A stretch of 64,000 nucleotides of DNA, from contig NZ_AP021889.1 of assembly GCF_011398355.1 (NCBI RefSeq), positions 558,001 to 622,000 of the forward strand, given 5' to 3'. Source of the DNA: Thiosulfatimonas sediminis (GTDB lineage Bacteria > Pseudomonadota > Gammaproteobacteria > Thiomicrospirales > Thiomicrospiraceae). Numbering within the stretch: position 1 is the first letter of the stretch; the number at the start of each line of letters is the position of its first letter. Position numbers and translations under genes: made by a program. The notes beneath the pieces are model-generated. The model was not told the DNA's origin and did not search any database. It saw only the letters and a program-made list of their open reading frames with translations. This document shows positions 15,971 to 25,921 of this stretch, piece after piece.

Positions 15971-18900
15971 TTTTGCTCAGGTTCGTGTTCTAGAAGGCCG
16001 TAACCGCCACCGCCAGGGGTGTGCATCCAGAGTTCATCGCCGACTGAAAATTTTTGTGTAAAGGCGCTGTTGAGCCATTGCGGGCTGGGTGCACCACGGC
16101 GTTTTCGACCATGTTGTCCTAGCTTTCCTGCATGGCCGCCAAACAGTCCGTAGGGCGCGGTTTTGCGATGGTTACTCAGTACCGAAACCGTCATCGGCAC
16201 TAAAAATTCGATGTGCCGTTCGCAGCCGTTACCACCATGAAATTTGCCGCTTCCGCCGCTGTTTTGGCGAATCGCAAAGCGCTTTAAACGCACCGGATAA
16301 CGCGTTTCAAGCACTTCTGGATCGGTCAGTCTGGAGTTGGTCATGTGACTGTGTACCGCATCTTCGCCATGATAGCTGGCTCCGGCTCCGGTACCGCCAC
16401 ATAAGGTTTCGTAGTACTGCCAGGTGTCATTGCCAAAGGTTAGGTTATTCATTGTTCCTTGTGATGCGGCTTGAATTTGTAAAGCACCATAGAGCGTATC
16501 GGTAATCATCTGCGAGGTTTCCACATTACCCGCTACCACGGCCGCCGGATAGCTTGGGTTAAGCAGATTATTTGGCGGCACAATAATTTCGATGGGTCTG
16601 AGAAAGCCGTCATTCAGTGCAATCGGTTCTTGTACGAGCGTGCGAATCACATACAGCACGGCGGCGCGAGTAATGGCGAATGGGGCATTGAAGTTGTTGA
16701 GTTGTTGCGGGCTAGTGCCGCTAAAGTCGATGATTGCTTTTTGGCGTTGCGTATCAATGTTTATCTGGACACAAACTTGAGTGCCTTGGTCTGTGAGGTA
16801 GCAGAATTTGCCGCTTTGCAGTTTTGGTAGTAGCGCTTTCACCACTTTTTCGGAATGCGCTAGCACAAAATTCATATAACGTTTAACCGTTGTTGAGCCG
16901 ACATGTTCACAGAGTTGTTGCAATTGAGTCATGCCGGTTTGGTTCGCCGCGATTTGTGCCTGCAAGTCATATAAGTTCTGCGTCACATTACGCACTGGAA
17001 AACGCGTTTGTAGCAGAGTTTTTTGTAAATTGGCGTGTTGAAATTGGCCTTGCAGTAATACCGGTACGCAGTCTAATAGGACGCCTTCTTGTTCAATATG
17101 CGTGCTGTTGGCCGGCATCGAGCCGGGCGTTAGACCGCCGACATCTGCGTGATGCCCTCTGGATGCAACATAAAATTGGCAACGGCCATCGAAAAACACC
17201 GGAGAGATTACGGTGATGTCAGGCAGATGAGTACCTCCGGCATACGGATTGTTAAGTGCATAGGCATCGCCTTCTTGCAAGGACTCCCCATAGCGTTCAA
17301 TCAAGGTTTTAACCGACTCGCCCATTGAGCCGAGGTGCACCGGTACGTGTGGCGCGTTGGCAATCAGTTGGCCTTGGGCGTCGAATAGGGCACAACTAAA
17401 ATCCAAGCGTTCTTTGATGTTTACCGAATGTGCCGTTTTTGCCAAGACCGCACCCATCTGCTCGGCAATGGCCATAAAACGGTGATTGTATAAAGCTAAT
17501 TGCACTGGGTCGACTGGTTCATCATCTTGCGTTTTGGCTGCTGTCTGCCGAGTAGTCGCCTGCTGTAACAGCTCGAGTTGTCCATCATCGAGACACTGAG
17601 CTGACCAGTTAGGAGGTAGATAAATCGTGCCGGTGCTTTCTAAAATCAAGGCTGGGCCAGAAATCTGTTGCCCGACCGCTAAGGCTTCTCGTTGATACAG
17701 ATTGGTTGCTTGCCAAATCCCATTGCAAAAGGTTTGAATCTGCTTGAGCGGTGAACAAGGGGCTTGGATCAAGTGCTTCAATGGCTGCGCTTGATGGGCT
17801 TGTCCTAAGGCTTCCACGGTGAAACTTTGCACGATAATCGGTGCGTCTTGGATAAAGCCAAACTGGCGCTGGTGAGCCTTTTGGAATTGTTCGCGATATT
17901 TGGCAGGGCGGACAGTCGCTTGCCAGGCAATATCGAGTAGCGTATTGCTTCCTTGATAATGCAGTTGTAATGTGACTTGGTTCTGTTGCACTGTTTGGTT
18001 TTGCTGTTGCAGCTCTTCAGCAGCCAAGCGTTGGTGGGTGTTGATCTGTTGGGTTAATTCAGCGAGTTCTTCTAGCGGACATTGGCAACTGTGCGTGCGC
18101 AGTACCGAGGTTTGTGCCAAGCCGATGCCGTAGGCCGAAAGTACCCCTGCGTATGGGTGCAGCAATATTTTTTTAATGCCCAGTTTTTCGGCCACCGCAC
18201 AGGCGTGTTGACCACCGGCGCCACCAAAACTGATTAAGGTATAGTCTTGTAAGTCATAACCGCGTTGTGTTGAGATTTTTTGCACCGCTTCGGCCATGTG
18301 CTCAATCGCGATGGTAATTGCGCCTTCGGCTAACACTTCCGCTTGCATATTTAAACTTTGTGCCATCTCTAAGAAGGCCTTTTGTACGGCGCTTACGTCG
18401 AGGGGCTGATTGCCTTGTGGGCCAAACACGCTCGGAAAATAGTCACTTTGAATCCGCCCAAGCAGCAGATTGGCGTCTGTAATCGTCAAGGGGCCACCGC
18501 GACGATAAGCGCAAGGTCCGGGATTGGCACCGGCGGATTCTGGGCCAACACGAACTTCACCATGATGACCGGAGATAATCGAACCGCCACCAGCGGCAAC
18601 GGTATGAATATCAAGCATCGGCACGCGCATCGAGACACCCGCAATTTCAGTTTCATAGCTGCGTTGCAGTTCACCGGCATAATGCGAAACATCCGTTGAG
18701 GTGCCGCCCATATCAAAACCGATAATTTTTTCTTGGTGTGCAAGTTGTGCTGTTTTAATTGCGCCGATAACGCCTCCAGCGGGTCCGGAAAGTACCGCGT
18801 CTTTACCTTGAAAGTGCTCGGCTTGGCAGAGGCCGCCGTGCGACTGCATAAACTGTAAATCCACGCCAGGAAGGTGTTCGCGGAGGTCACGAATGTAGTT

Positions 18901-19563
18901 CTGTAAGACGGGATTTAAATAGGCGTCAACCACGGTCGTTCGGCCACGCGCAATGTAGTTAATCAACGAAGAGGTTTGCGAGGATGTCGAAATTTGAGCA
19001 AAGCCCATCTCTGTCGCCCATTTGGCAATTTGTTGTTCATGAGCGGGGTTTAGATAGCCGTGCAGCATGACGATTGCCAAGGCTTGATAACCTTGCTGTT
19101 GCAGAGTGCTTAAGGTCTGTTTGCATTCGATTTCATTGAGTGCAACAATCTCTTGGCCTTGCGCATCTAAACGGCCGCTGACTTCCACTGAGGTTTGATA
19201 AAGGGGCTTAGCAGTACGCACTTCCAGTGCGAAAATATCTGGACGGTGCTGATAACCGATTTGCAACGCATCGGCGAAGCCGCGATTGGTGATCAGAGCC
19301 ACTGGCTCGCCTTTTCGCTCCAAGAGCGCATTTGTGGCCACGGTGGTGCCCATCTTTACGCTTGCGATGCGCTCGGCTGGAAGATGTTGGTCGTCAGAAA
19401 TCTGCAAAAAATGGCGTATGCCAGCGATGACCGCGTCACGATATTGTTCAGGGTTTTGTGAGAGCAATTTGTGAGTGTGTATTTTACCGTTTGGGTTAAG
19501 GGCGATAATATCGGTAAAAGTGCCGCCGCGATCAATCCAGAAGTTCCATTTTTTTGCAGTCAT
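15967..19563 (-). CDS. 5-oxoprolinase (ATP-hydrolysing)
   Basis: A 1198-residue protein fusing the hydantoinase A half (about 1-670) to the hydantoinase B half (about 690-1198). The A half begins [17 protein letters not shown] and contains [17 protein letters not shown], the ATP-binding actin-like motifs. The B half has [31 protein letters not shown] and GGGGYG near the end. The length and the single-chain form match eukaryote-like and gammaproteobacterial 5-oxoprolinases, which open 5-oxoproline to glutamate with ATP hydrolysis. A hydantoinase of another specificity is the alternative. It is monocistronic, with an AT-rich 180-base divergent region upstream. Confidence 0.88.
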   Translation of the reverse strand: MTAKKWNFWIDRGGTFTDIIALNPNGKIHTHKLLSQNPEQYRDAVIAGIRHFLQISDDQHLPAERIASVKMGTTVATNALLERKGEPVALITNRGFADALQIGYQHRPDIFALEVRTAKPLYQTSVEVSGRLDAQGQEIVALNEIECKQTLSTLQQQGYQALAIVMLHGYLNPAHEQQIAKWATEMGFAQISTSSQTSSLINYIARGRTTVVDAYLNPVLQNYIRDLREHLPGVDLQFMQSHGGLCQAEHFQGKDAVLSGPAGGVIGAIKTAQLAHQEKIIGFDMGGTSTDVSHYAGELQRSYETEIAGVSMRVPMLDIHTVAAGGGSIISGHHGEVRVGPESAGANPGPCAYRRGGPLTITDANLLLGRIQSDYFPSVFGPQGNQPLDVSAVQKAFLEMAQSLNMQAEVLAEGAITIAIEHMAEAVQKISTQRGYDLQDYTLISFGGAGGQHACAVAEKLGIKKILLHPYAGVLSAYGIGLAQTSVLRTHSCQCPLEELAELTQQINTHQRLAAEELQQQNQTVQQNQVTLQLHYQGSNTLLDIAWQATVRPAKYREQFQKAHQRQFGFIQDAPIIVQSFTVEALGQAHQAQPLKHLIQAPCSPLKQIQTFCNGIWQATNLYQREALAVGQQISGPALILESTGTIYLPPNWSAQCLDDGQLELLQQATTRQTAAKTQDDEPVDPVQLALYNHRFMAIAEQMGAVLAKTAHSVNIKERLDFSCALFDAQGQLIANAPHVPVHLGSMGESVKTLIERYGESLQEGDAYALNNPYAGGTHLPDITVISPVFFDGRCQFYVASRGHHADVGGLTPGSMPANSTHIEQEGVLLDCVPVLLQGQFQHANLQKTLLQTRFPVRNVTQNLYDLQAQIAANQTGMTQLQQLCEHVGSTTVKRYMNFVLAHSEKVVKALLPKLQSGKFCYLTDQGTQVCVQINIDTQRQKAIIDFSGTSPQQLNNFNAPFAITRAAVLYVIRTLVQEPIALNDGFLRPIEIIVPPNNLLNPSYPAAVVAGNVETSQMITDTLYGALQIQAASQGTMNNLTFGNDTWQYYETLCGGTGAGASYHGEDAVHSHMTNSRLTDPEVLETRYPVRLKRFAIRQNSGGSGKFHGGNGCERHIEFLVPMTVSVLSNHRKTAPYGLFGGHAGKLGQHGRKRRGAPSPQWLNSAFTQKFSVGDELWMHTPGGGGYGLLEHEPEQN

Positions 19564-19742
19564 TTAAGATACTCTTAAGGGTTTTTAAATGTAATATTTG
19601 CACATATATTAGTTTTTTTGCCGAACTTTAGGCAAACACTTTTTATGCGGTGTTTATCATAGTGTCCATAATGGCTATAGAACGAATACAATAACAGCCC
19701 AATAATGTATAACAGGCCGCTGCGCAATTTCGTGTGAAATCT

Positions 19743-20615
19743 ATGAAACAACCCCACGACACAGAAAAATTCTCATTTTTAGCAAAAATTATACACTGGC
19801 GCTTTTGGTTGCGTTGTGCAGTGCGTTTTCAGCAACAGAAAGGCACTGATGCGGTCGCGATTTTGGCGTACACGTCTCTAGTGGGAATCGTGCCGATGCT
19901 TGGTTTTATGTTGGCGTTGTTTTCGGTGTCAAATTATTTTGAGCAGTTTGAAATTTTGGTTATGGACCAAGTGGTCGCGAATTTGATGCCCAGTTCTCAG
20001 CCGATTATTCAAGACTATTTGTTTGCTTTTTCAGAAAAAGCGACCAGCCTAAAATGGCCAGGGTTAACGGTGATGCTGATAACCACTTTGATGTTGTTAT
20101 GGAAAGTCGATCAAAAGTTGAACGAACTCTGGCCGGATGTTCGCAAGCGCCGCTGGTGGGTGAGTTTATTGCATTATTTGGGGATTAGTCTGTTTGGGCC
20201 GATTTTACTGGGCTTGAGTCTGGTGATCAGTTCGGCGATTTTGGCTCTGCCATTGATTAGTGACACTACGCCTTTTATCGAAAAACTGCTTTTTGGCCTG
20301 AAAATTATTCCGGTGATGCTCTCGTGGTTAGGCTTTACGTTATTGTTTAAATTTGTGCCAGCCTGTTATGTATCGACCCGTGCCGCAGCGATTGGTGGGT
20401 TTTTGGCGATGGCGCAAATCGAGGTGCTAAAAGTCGGCTTTGGTGCCTATGTCAAACTGTTCCCGACCTATGATTTGATTTACGGTGCTTTTGCCGCGGT
20501 GCCGTTGTTTCTGCTGTGGCTCTATCTAAGTTGGTTTATCGTGATTTGGAACGGCTCGGTGGTTGCGACCTTGAGCGAGCAGTATAAAAACTGGAAAACC
20601 GAGAAGCATGGTTAG
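19743..20615 (+). CDS. YihY/BrkB family inner-membrane protein
   Basis: ATG 19743 (MKQPHDTEKF) is preferred over GTG 19734. The 290-residue protein has about six hydrophobic segments and the family pattern AVRFQQQKGTDAVAILAYTSLVGIVPMLGFML near the N-terminus and DLIYGAFAAVPLFLLWLYLSWFIVIWNGS near the end. Older records call this family ribonuclease BN, but that was a misassignment; the function is unknown, with a transport role often suspected. Its end overlaps the next ABC permease gene by eight bases, so the two are likely co-transcribed. Confidence 0.87.
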   Translation: MKQPHDTEKFSFLAKIIHWRFWLRCAVRFQQQKGTDAVAILAYTSLVGIVPMLGFMLALFSVSNYFEQFEILVMDQVVANLMPSSQPIIQDYLFAFSEKATSLKWPGLTVMLITTLMLLWKVDQKLNELWPDVRKRRWWVSLLHYLGISLFGPILLGLSLVISSAILALPLISDTTPFIEKLLFGLKIIPVMLSWLGFTLLFKFVPACYVSTRAAAIGGFLAMAQIEVLKVGFGAYVKLFPTYDLIYGAFAAVPLFLLWLYLSWFIVIWNGSVVATLSEQYKNWKTEKHG

Positions 20616-21606
20616 AGCGTTTCCGCTGAAACCTGGTCTATTGTTGTTGGCATTGCTGATACCGGCGGTTTTTGCACATCTATTCGTCGGTTATAACGGG
20701 CTCAACTGGCAAAATCTTAGCCAAGGTTTGAGCCCGCAACAATGGTTTATTTTGCAAGAATTGCGTTTGCCGAGAGTGGTGATGGCGATGGTAGTAGGTG
20801 CCGGTCTGGCGGTTGCCGGAGTTGCTCTGCAAGCGTTGTTTCGAAACCCTTTGGCAGAACCAGGCTTAATTGGCGTCGCCAGTAGTTCGGCTTTCGGAGC
20901 GGTATTTATTATGGTTCTCGGCGGGGTGCTGTGGCAACAGGTCGCACTTTGGCAAGTCGGGATTTCTGCGTTTCTCGCCGGCTTATTGGCGACCTATCTG
21001 ATTTATCGTTTGGCGACGCGTAAAGGCCAGACCGATGTGGCCTTAATGCTTCTTGCTGGCGTGGCGGTCAATGCTTTGATGGGGGCGGGCACGCAGATGT
21101 TGCTAAGCGTTGCCGATTTGGTGGAACTGCGTTCAGTGACTTTCTGGTTGATGGGGTCTTTGGTTAATCTTCCATGGTCGTCGGTGCTATTGGTGTTGTT
21201 TATCGTACTGTTGTCGACGGTAATGTTGTGGCGCTTGGTGCGTGCTATGAACGCGTTTGTTCTCGGCGAGCAGAGCGCCATCTATATGGGATTCGCGAGC
21301 GATCGTTTAAAGTGGCAGGTGATTTTCTTTAGTGCCTTAATGGTCAGTGCGGCGGTGGCATTGGTAGGGGTGATTGGTTTTGTCGGCTTGGTCGTGCCGC
21401 ATATGATTCGATTATGGGTCGGTGCTGATCATCGCTTGGTATTGCCGCTTAGCGCTTTGGGCGGCGCACTTCTTCTGGTTTTGGCGGATTGGTTGGCGCG
21501 AATCCTGCTGTACCCGTTGGAATTGCCAATTGGCTTGTTAATGGCGTTGTTAGGTGCGCCGTTCTTTTTGATGATGCTGTTGAAACGCCGCCAAGGATGG
21601 CAGTAA
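20608..21606 (+). CDS. FecCD-family heme/iron ABC transporter permease
   Basis: A 332-residue permease with about ten membrane segments. LPRVVMAMVVGAGLAVAGVALQALFRNPLAEPGLIGVASSSAFGA is the family signature; GVIGFVGLVVPHMIRLWVGADHRLVLPLSALGGALLLVLADWLAR carries the coupling helix. It resembles HmuU/BtuC-type importers. The ATPase gene overlaps it (TAATG at 21604-21608). No substrate-binding protein or TonB-dependent receptor gene is present nearby, so specificity (heme, siderophore or cobalamin) is inferred mainly from the ATPase annotation style. Confidence 0.88.
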   Translation: MVRAFPLKPGLLLLALLIPAVFAHLFVGYNGLNWQNLSQGLSPQQWFILQELRLPRVVMAMVVGAGLAVAGVALQALFRNPLAEPGLIGVASSSAFGAVFIMVLGGVLWQQVALWQVGISAFLAGLLATYLIYRLATRKGQTDVALMLLAGVAVNALMGAGTQMLLSVADLVELRSVTFWLMGSLVNLPWSSVLLVLFIVLLSTVMLWRLVRAMNAFVLGEQSAIYMGFASDRLKWQVIFFSALMVSAAVALVGVIGFVGLVVPHMIRLWVGADHRLVLPLSALGGALLLVLADWLARILLYPLELPIGLLMALLGAPFFLMMLLKRRQGWQ

Positions 21607-22427
21607 TGAATCGGATTCAGTGCCGAAATCTCGGTTTCAATGTCGATAAAAAACAATTATTGCAGGATGTTACCGCTGATTTTGTCGGCGGGCAGGTAAA
21701 TGTAATTCTCGGACAGAATGGCGCAGGCAAATCGACGCTATTAAAGCTGTTGGCAAAGTCACTGCACAGTTCGTCTGGAAGCATTCAATGGCAGGGGCAA
21801 AGTTTGCAAGCCATTTCTCTACCGCAGTTAGCATTGCAACGTGCGGTGGTCGAGCAACAGCAGGCGATGCAGTTTGATTTCAGTGTGCGTCAGTTGGCCA
21901 GTCTTGGTTTGGAAATTCAGTTCGGCAGCGAACTGCTTGAAGCTTATCAACATTCTGCCGATTTTGATGGTTTACTGTATGAGATTTTGCGCGTTTGCGA
22001 TCTTACTGATTTTGCCGAACGCTCGGTATTGAGTTTATCCGGCGGCGAATTTAAAAGGGCGCATTTGGCACGCGCATTAGCGCAAATCTGGCCTGTCGAA
22101 CAAGTGCAACAAGAAAGTCCTGACTTTAGTGGTAAATGGCTGTTGCTCGATGAATGGAATGCGGCGTTAGATATGCGCCATCAGCAATGTTTTGCTTTAT
22201 TGTTACGCGAATGGTGTCGGCAAGGCTTGGGAGTGATTATGGTGCTGCATGATTTGCCTTTGGCGCAACAACTCGCCGACCGAGTGCTACTGCTTAAAGA
22301 CGGCGCGGTTTTCGCCGAGGGTGGGGCTCAAAACGTGCTGCAACAGCAGACCTTAGAGCAAGGGTTGCAGATGCAATTGCAGTCGGTTACCCAAAACGGC
22401 AAAGCCTATTTTTTACCGAAGTTTTAA
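21606..22427 (+). CDS. Heme/iron ABC transporter ATP-binding protein (HmuV-like)
   Basis: ATG 21606 overlaps the permease stop; the open frame continues upstream but only from this ATG does the sequence look like the family (MNRIQCRNLGF). The 273 residues contain Walker A GQNGAGKST (36-44), the signature LSGGEFKRAHLARALAQIW (about 144) and Walker B WLLLDEWNAALD (about 178-189). The usual proline after the catalytic DE is tryptophan here. The long insertion between Walker A and signature with VVEQQQAMQFDFSVRQLASLG is usual for HmuV. The switch histidine is in VLHDLPLAQQLADRV. Confidence 0.85.
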   Translation: MNRIQCRNLGFNVDKKQLLQDVTADFVGGQVNVILGQNGAGKSTLLKLLAKSLHSSSGSIQWQGQSLQAISLPQLALQRAVVEQQQAMQFDFSVRQLASLGLEIQFGSELLEAYQHSADFDGLLYEILRVCDLTDFAERSVLSLSGGEFKRAHLARALAQIWPVEQVQQESPDFSGKWLLLDEWNAALDMRHQQCFALLLREWCRQGLGVIMVLHDLPLAQQLADRVLLLKDGAVFAEGGAQNVLQQQTLEQGLQMQLQSVTQNGKAYFLPKF

Positions 22428-22454
22428 TAGCGTTTTGTTCTTTGGAATTGATGG

Positions 22455-22473
22455 TGGTACACTATTTGGTACA
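22455..22473 (+). promoter_or_regulatory. Direct repeat TGGTACA, possible antitoxin operator
   Basis: TGGTACA occurs at 22455-22461 and again at 22467-22473, a 12-base period, just before the ribosome-binding site of the antitoxin gene. YefM/Phd antitoxins bind repeated sites at their own promoter, so this is a candidate operator. Confidence 0.35.
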
Positions 22474-22498
22474 TAAGGTAGTGGGAGAGGTTAAAGTC

Positions 22499-22759
22499 AT
22501 GGCAATGATGACTGCAACAGAAGCAAGAAAGTCATTTTTTGAAATTATTAAACAAACCAATCAACAACATGAAATTATTCAGGTACAGCATAAATCTGGC
22601 AACGCGGTCATTATGTCTGCTGATGATTATGAAAGCTTGCAGGAAACGCTACACCTTTTGTCGCAACCAGATTTTAAACAGAAGTTTAATCAGTCCGTCT
22701 CTGAAGCTGATTCAGGTGAAGTAGCTAGTTTTGAAGAGGTATTTGGAGAGCCTTTGTGA
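22499..22759 (+). CDS. Phd/YefM-family antitoxin
   Basis: ATG 22499 (MAMMTATEARKSFFEII) follows GGGAGAGG by eight bases. The 86-residue protein has the N-terminal YefM/Phd DNA-binding fold (TATEARKSFFEIIKQTNQQHEIIQVQHKSGNAVIMSADDYESLQETLHLL) and an acidic C-terminal tail ending SFEEVFGEPL that would wrap the toxin. Its end overlaps the toxin GTG by four bases. Pairing with a RelE/YoeB toxin is the standard arrangement. Confidence 0.9.
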   Translation: MAMMTATEARKSFFEIIKQTNQQHEIIQVQHKSGNAVIMSADDYESLQETLHLLSQPDFKQKFNQSVSEADSGEVASFEEVFGEPL

Positions 22760-23019
22760 GCTGTAAGCGCTATCAAATAGAATTTACTAAGCAGGCACAA
22801 AAAGATGTCGCCAAACTCTCGCCAAAGTTGAAGAACAAGCTCAAAGACATCTTACGCAATAAAATTTCGGTTTTTCCGCAAACTGGTAAGCCAATCGTTG
22901 GAGATTTAAAGGGGTATTATTCTGTACGCCTAAGTTTCCAAGATCGCATAGTTTATCGAATAGAAAATAACAGATGTGTTGTATTGGTTGTTAGGGCGAA
23001 AACGCATTATGGTGAATAA
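22756..23019 (+). CDS. RelE/YoeB-family toxin
   Basis: Starts with GTG 22756 in a GTGA overlap with the antitoxin stop. The 87-residue basic protein has YQIEFTKQAQKDVAKLSPKLKNKLKDILRN, GDLKGYYSVRLSFQDRIVYRIE and the C-terminal RAKTHYGE, the pattern of RelE-superfamily mRNA interferases of the Txe/YoeB type. The C-terminal histidine and tyrosine are the expected catalytic region. Activity is inferred from the family. Confidence 0.88.
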   Translation: MSCKRYQIEFTKQAQKDVAKLSPKLKNKLKDILRNKISVFPQTGKPIVGDLKGYYSVRLSFQDRIVYRIENNRCVVLVVRAKTHYGE

Positions 23020-23066
23020 CATCGGTTTCTAATCACGGAATGCTAATAGTCAAAATCCAGCCAGTA

Positions 23067-23093
23067 TAGCCAAATTGAACTTTGGCTAGTTTT
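23067..23093 (+). terminator. Terminator of the toxin-antitoxin operon
   Basis: TAGCCAAA (23067-23074) and TTTGGCTA (23081-23088) are perfect arms around a six-base loop, followed by GTTTTC. Confidence 0.55.
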
Positions 23094-23127
23094 CTTCGAC
23101 TCCAACCTTAGAATTCATTTAGGCGTC

Positions 23128-24270
23128 TTAATCACCACTTTGTATTGTGTCGACGATGAGTTTTTTTGCGGCGTCAAAATCCACCTTGCCGTTTAACTCT
23201 AGTACCGGAATATCGCTAAGTCGTTGTTGGTAGCTTGCGGCATTGGGAATGATGCCGTTTTCTAGGAAGTGACCGCCTGCATCACAATAAAAAGGCCCGG
23301 GACTTTTCATTAATGCCGGAATCAAGTGCGGCGATTCTTGTAAGTTGGTCTGTTTCAGCGACGTTGCTTTATCGGTTTGCGCCTGCCAATTTAGAATCAC
23401 CAGATAATCCAATTTGGCTTCGCCTTGATAGCAGTTTGACCAGAAAAGTTGATCGACCGGCGCATCGTATTTCAGTTCTAAAGCGCGTAATTCTTCGCTT
23501 GGCATGGCCAAAAAGTTATGCCGTTCTTGCTCGCTCATCAGCGAGTGCAGACGTGGGTTATGAACAATTGTGCCGGGGTTAATGCGCGGTTGTTTTGGAA
23601 TGCCGCGCATCTGCATCTGGCCATCGACTTGATTGAACAGCAGTCGGTCGTTGCTGACAAAATGCTCGCCGTTTTCCAGTAAATGCAGCATCAGCGTCGA
23701 TTTTCCACCGCCGGAGAGTCCGGCTATCGCTAAGCCTTTGCCATTGATTTGTAAACCGGCAGCGTGACCGAGTAGCCAATCTTGACGCAAATGCTGATTC
23801 AGGTATTGGGTCAAAATGAAATTAATCATCTGGTTCGGATGCTGTTTCGCCGGACCGAAAGCCATTAGCGGATCGCCGATATTATTACTGCTCGGTTGCA
23901 CGAACAACATGCCGGTTTTCACTTTATGTAACAACCGTACGCTGCCATCGGTATTTTGCAATGAATACACCGCGTCTTTTCGTCCCGATTTACCGGCTTC
24001 GCGTAGCCAATCTACCCAAGGCGTTGCGGCGATTAATTGCGCCGCGTCAGGCGTGTGCCAAAGATAGATGTCGGTGCTTGCGATCGAGATTTCAGTCGGT
24101 TTTTCCCAAGAAGCCAATCCGACAAAATAATCCTTGAGAGTTCCGAGCAGACTGCGCGAGTTACTGAACAATCGATAGTTGGCTTGCGGCAGAGTGAGCC
24201 ATAGCGTTTGCTCAATGGCCGGCGGATGTTGGCTAATCAATTGTTGGTACAGCGCAGAGATGTGACTCAT
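23128..24270 (-). CDS. HprK-related kinase B (GAK system)
   Basis: A 380-residue protein related to HPr kinase/phosphorylase. The P-loop GLSGGGKSTLMLHLLENGEHFVSNDRLL lies at about residues 183-191, followed by NDR and GIPKQPRINPGTI, where HprK has its second signature. The N-terminal 170 residues are specific to this group, and there is no separate HPr gene here. I recognise it as the HprK-related kinase B family named from comparative genomics together with an ATP-grasp enzyme and amphi-Trp proteins. It is the last gene of the minus-strand cluster running down from 29871, separated from the ATP-grasp gene by a toxin-antitoxin pair. Its substrate is unknown. Confidence 0.85.
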   Translation of the reverse strand: MSHISALYQQLISQHPPAIEQTLWLTLPQANYRLFSNSRSLLGTLKDYFVGLASWEKPTEISIASTDIYLWHTPDAAQLIAATPWVDWLREAGKSGRKDAVYSLQNTDGSVRLLHKVKTGMLFVQPSSNNIGDPLMAFGPAKQHPNQMINFILTQYLNQHLRQDWLLGHAAGLQINGKGLAIAGLSGGGKSTLMLHLLENGEHFVSNDRLLFNQVDGQMQMRGIPKQPRINPGTIVHNPRLHSLMSEQERHNFLAMPSEELRALELKYDAPVDQLFWSNCYQGEAKLDYLVILNWQAQTDKATSLKQTNLQESPHLIPALMKSPGPFYCDAGGHFLENGIIPNAASYQQRLSDIPVLELNGKVDFDAAKKLIVDTIQSGD

Positions 24271-24341
24271 TAAATATACAACCTTTAAATCCTTTTTTTA
24301 TTAACGTATTGATTTTTAAATGAATTTTATTCGTAAGGTTT

Positions 24342-24632
24342 TTATGTTTTTATTCGGTATGTCGCATCTCGATAAGCCCGTTCTTTATCACGTTTACCAA
24401 TTGCAACAACAAACACCACTACACGGGCATCTTGTACTTGATAAATCAATCGATAGCCACTTTGACGTAATTTGATTTTGTAACAATTATCAAGCTCTCT
24501 AAGTTCATTCTTCTTAACTTTTGGGTTCTCAATAACCTTCTCAAGTTTCTTTTTTAATTGGCTACGAATACTCCCATCCAGTTGTTTCCATTCCTTGAGT
24601 GCGCGTTCATCAAATTCAAGGCTATAAGTCAT
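24342..24632 (-). CDS. RelE-family toxin
   Basis: 96 residues: MTYSLEFDERALKEWKQLD at the start, KLRQSGYRLIYQVQDARVVVFVVAIGKRDKERAYRDA near the end. These are the core strands and basic active-site region of RelE mRNA interferases (close to the RelE of the RelBE type). The start overlaps the end of the antitoxin gene by 11 bases. Cleavage of ribosome-bound mRNA is inferred from the family. Confidence 0.9.
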   Translation of the reverse strand: MTYSLEFDERALKEWKQLDGSIRSQLKKKLEKVIENPKVKKNELRELDNCYKIKLRQSGYRLIYQVQDARVVVFVVAIGKRDKERAYRDATYRIKT

Positions 24633-24861
24633 CCAAACTCACCGCAACAGGCTTAGGGTCATTTAAACGCTCACGAACGGTTTCCAATAAATCTAAATCT
24701 TCATCATTTAAAAGCACGGGTTTAAATGGAAGTTTATGGTTTTGAGCTACGTATTCTAAAGTTTGACGTAATAACTCTGACGGAGTGATGTTTAAGTCTT
24801 CTAAGGCTTGGTAGGCTTCGCTTTTAAGATTGTCGTCAACTCTAATTGTGATAGTTCCCAT
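24622..24861 (-). CDS. RelB/DinJ-family antitoxin
   Basis: ATG at 24861 (MGTITIRVDDNLKSEAYQAL) has a GAGG-type site just upstream; earlier in-frame starts are poorer. The 79-residue protein has the ribbon-helix-helix N-terminus of RelB/DinJ (TITIRVDDNLKSEAYQALEDLNITPSELLRQTLEYVA) and an acidic C-terminal part. It would bind the RelE toxin and repress its own promoter. The pair lies between the ATP-grasp and HprK-related genes, in the same direction. Confidence 0.9.
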   Translation of the reverse strand: MGTITIRVDDNLKSEAYQALEDLNITPSELLRQTLEYVAQNHKLPFKPVLLNDEDLDLLETVRERLNDPKPVAVSLDDL

Positions 24862-25012
24862 GATTTTTCCTCTGGATAAAGTAATTACATTTGTAATCAC
24901 AATAGCATAAATTTCCTGTAATGAGAATTGTGTTTGTCAATCGTTGCAACCAATTGAATTTAAAATTATTTCAATGTAAGAAAGCGAGAACTACATACCA
25001 TGAATAGTCTCT

Positions 25013-25921
25013 CTATTGTGCGTTTTGCAATTGCTTGATAACGTAATCGACGTAGGTTTGCGCCATATTCAAGCCAAGACCGTCTTTCGCGCCCTTAAAG
25101 CCGCCGAAGGCCGAGACTTCAAAGCAAACTGGTCCCTGTTCGGTTTCCGCAATATCAACGGTGGTGTAGGCTAAATCAAATTGCGCCTGCGCTTTGTGCG
25201 CCATTTCGATAATTTCTTCGCTCGGTTTAACTTCGGCATATTTACCGCCGGAGTGAATGGTCGTGTTCCAACTGTCGCCGTTGGCAACGCGGGCATAGGC
25301 CCCTTGATATTCGCCGCCGAGGAACACCAATCCCATGTCGTGACCGGGCAGTTTCAGCTTTTGTTGGATATAGAAGAATTTGTGGATGTCGTAAAATTCC
25401 TGTAATTCTTTCATCATCTTTTTGTCGCTCTGCTCGGCGCTGATCACCTGCATGCCGCGCGCTTTGGTCGAGAACAGCGGCTTAAGAATGACTTCGCCGA
25501 ACTCTTTGACCGCTTGCAAAGCGGCATCGATATCTTCAGTAATCACGGTTTTCGGCATCGGAATTTTGGCGCGAGCTAAGGAAATAGTGCAGCTCATACG
25601 ATCGACCAGGCGGATGATTTCACACGGTTTGGAATAGACTTTTACACCACAGGATTCGACAAACCGTAAAATTTCCAAACGATCCAAAACCATCGGACTA
25701 TAGGTTTGTGAGATTTTCTTAATGATGATCGCATCGAGTTCACATAGACATTGGCCGTTATAGGTGACGGTCGGGGTCGCTAGGTCAGCGACTACTTTTT
25801 CGATGTCTATCACGCAACGGAAGCCGGTTTTGGCTTCAATCTCATCGGCGAGCACTTCGGTCGACCATTTGCCGGGGATGCCGACGACACCGATTTTGAG
25901 TTGCGATACTGGCTTAATCAC
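25013..25921 (-). CDS. GAK system ATP-grasp enzyme (RimK-like)
   Basis: 302 residues. The N-terminal domain begins LKIGVVGIPGKWSTEVLADEIEAKTG; the ATP-grasp domain follows, with DRMSCTISLARAKIPMPKTVIT, the lysine strand GEVILKPLFSTKARGMQVI and the metal-binding end TTVDIAETEQGPVCFEVSAFGGFKGAKDGLG. The fold is that of RimK/glutathione-synthetase ligases joining a carboxylate to an amine or thiol. I recognise it as the ATP-grasp of the GAK group. Its start overlaps the upstream phosphotransferase end by eight bases, so the two are translationally linked. Substrate unknown. Confidence 0.85.
   Translation of the reverse strand: MIKPVSQLKIGVVGIPGKWSTEVLADEIEAKTGFRCVIDIEKVVADLATPTVTYNGQCLCELDAIIIKKISQTYSPMVLDRLEILRFVESCGVKVYSKPCEIIRLVDRMSCTISLARAKIPMPKTVITEDIDAALQAVKEFGEVILKPLFSTKARGMQVISAEQSDKKMMKELQEFYDIHKFFYIQQKLKLPGHDMGLVFLGGEYQGAYARVANGDSWNTTIHSGGKYAEVKPSEEIIEMAHKAQAQFDLAYTTVDIAETEQGPVCFEVSAFGGFKGAKDGLGLNMAQTYVDYVIKQLQNAQ

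Noticed and set aside
19564-19742. TTTGCC/GGCAAA hairpin between the 5-oxoprolinase and YihY genes as a terminator
   Set aside because: Both adjoining genes start here and point outward, and neither strand has a proper T tract after the stem.
23128-24270. The HprK-related gene as a true HPr kinase of a PTS system
   Set aside because: No HPr or PTS genes are nearby, the N-terminal part differs from HprK, and the neighbours match the GAK group.
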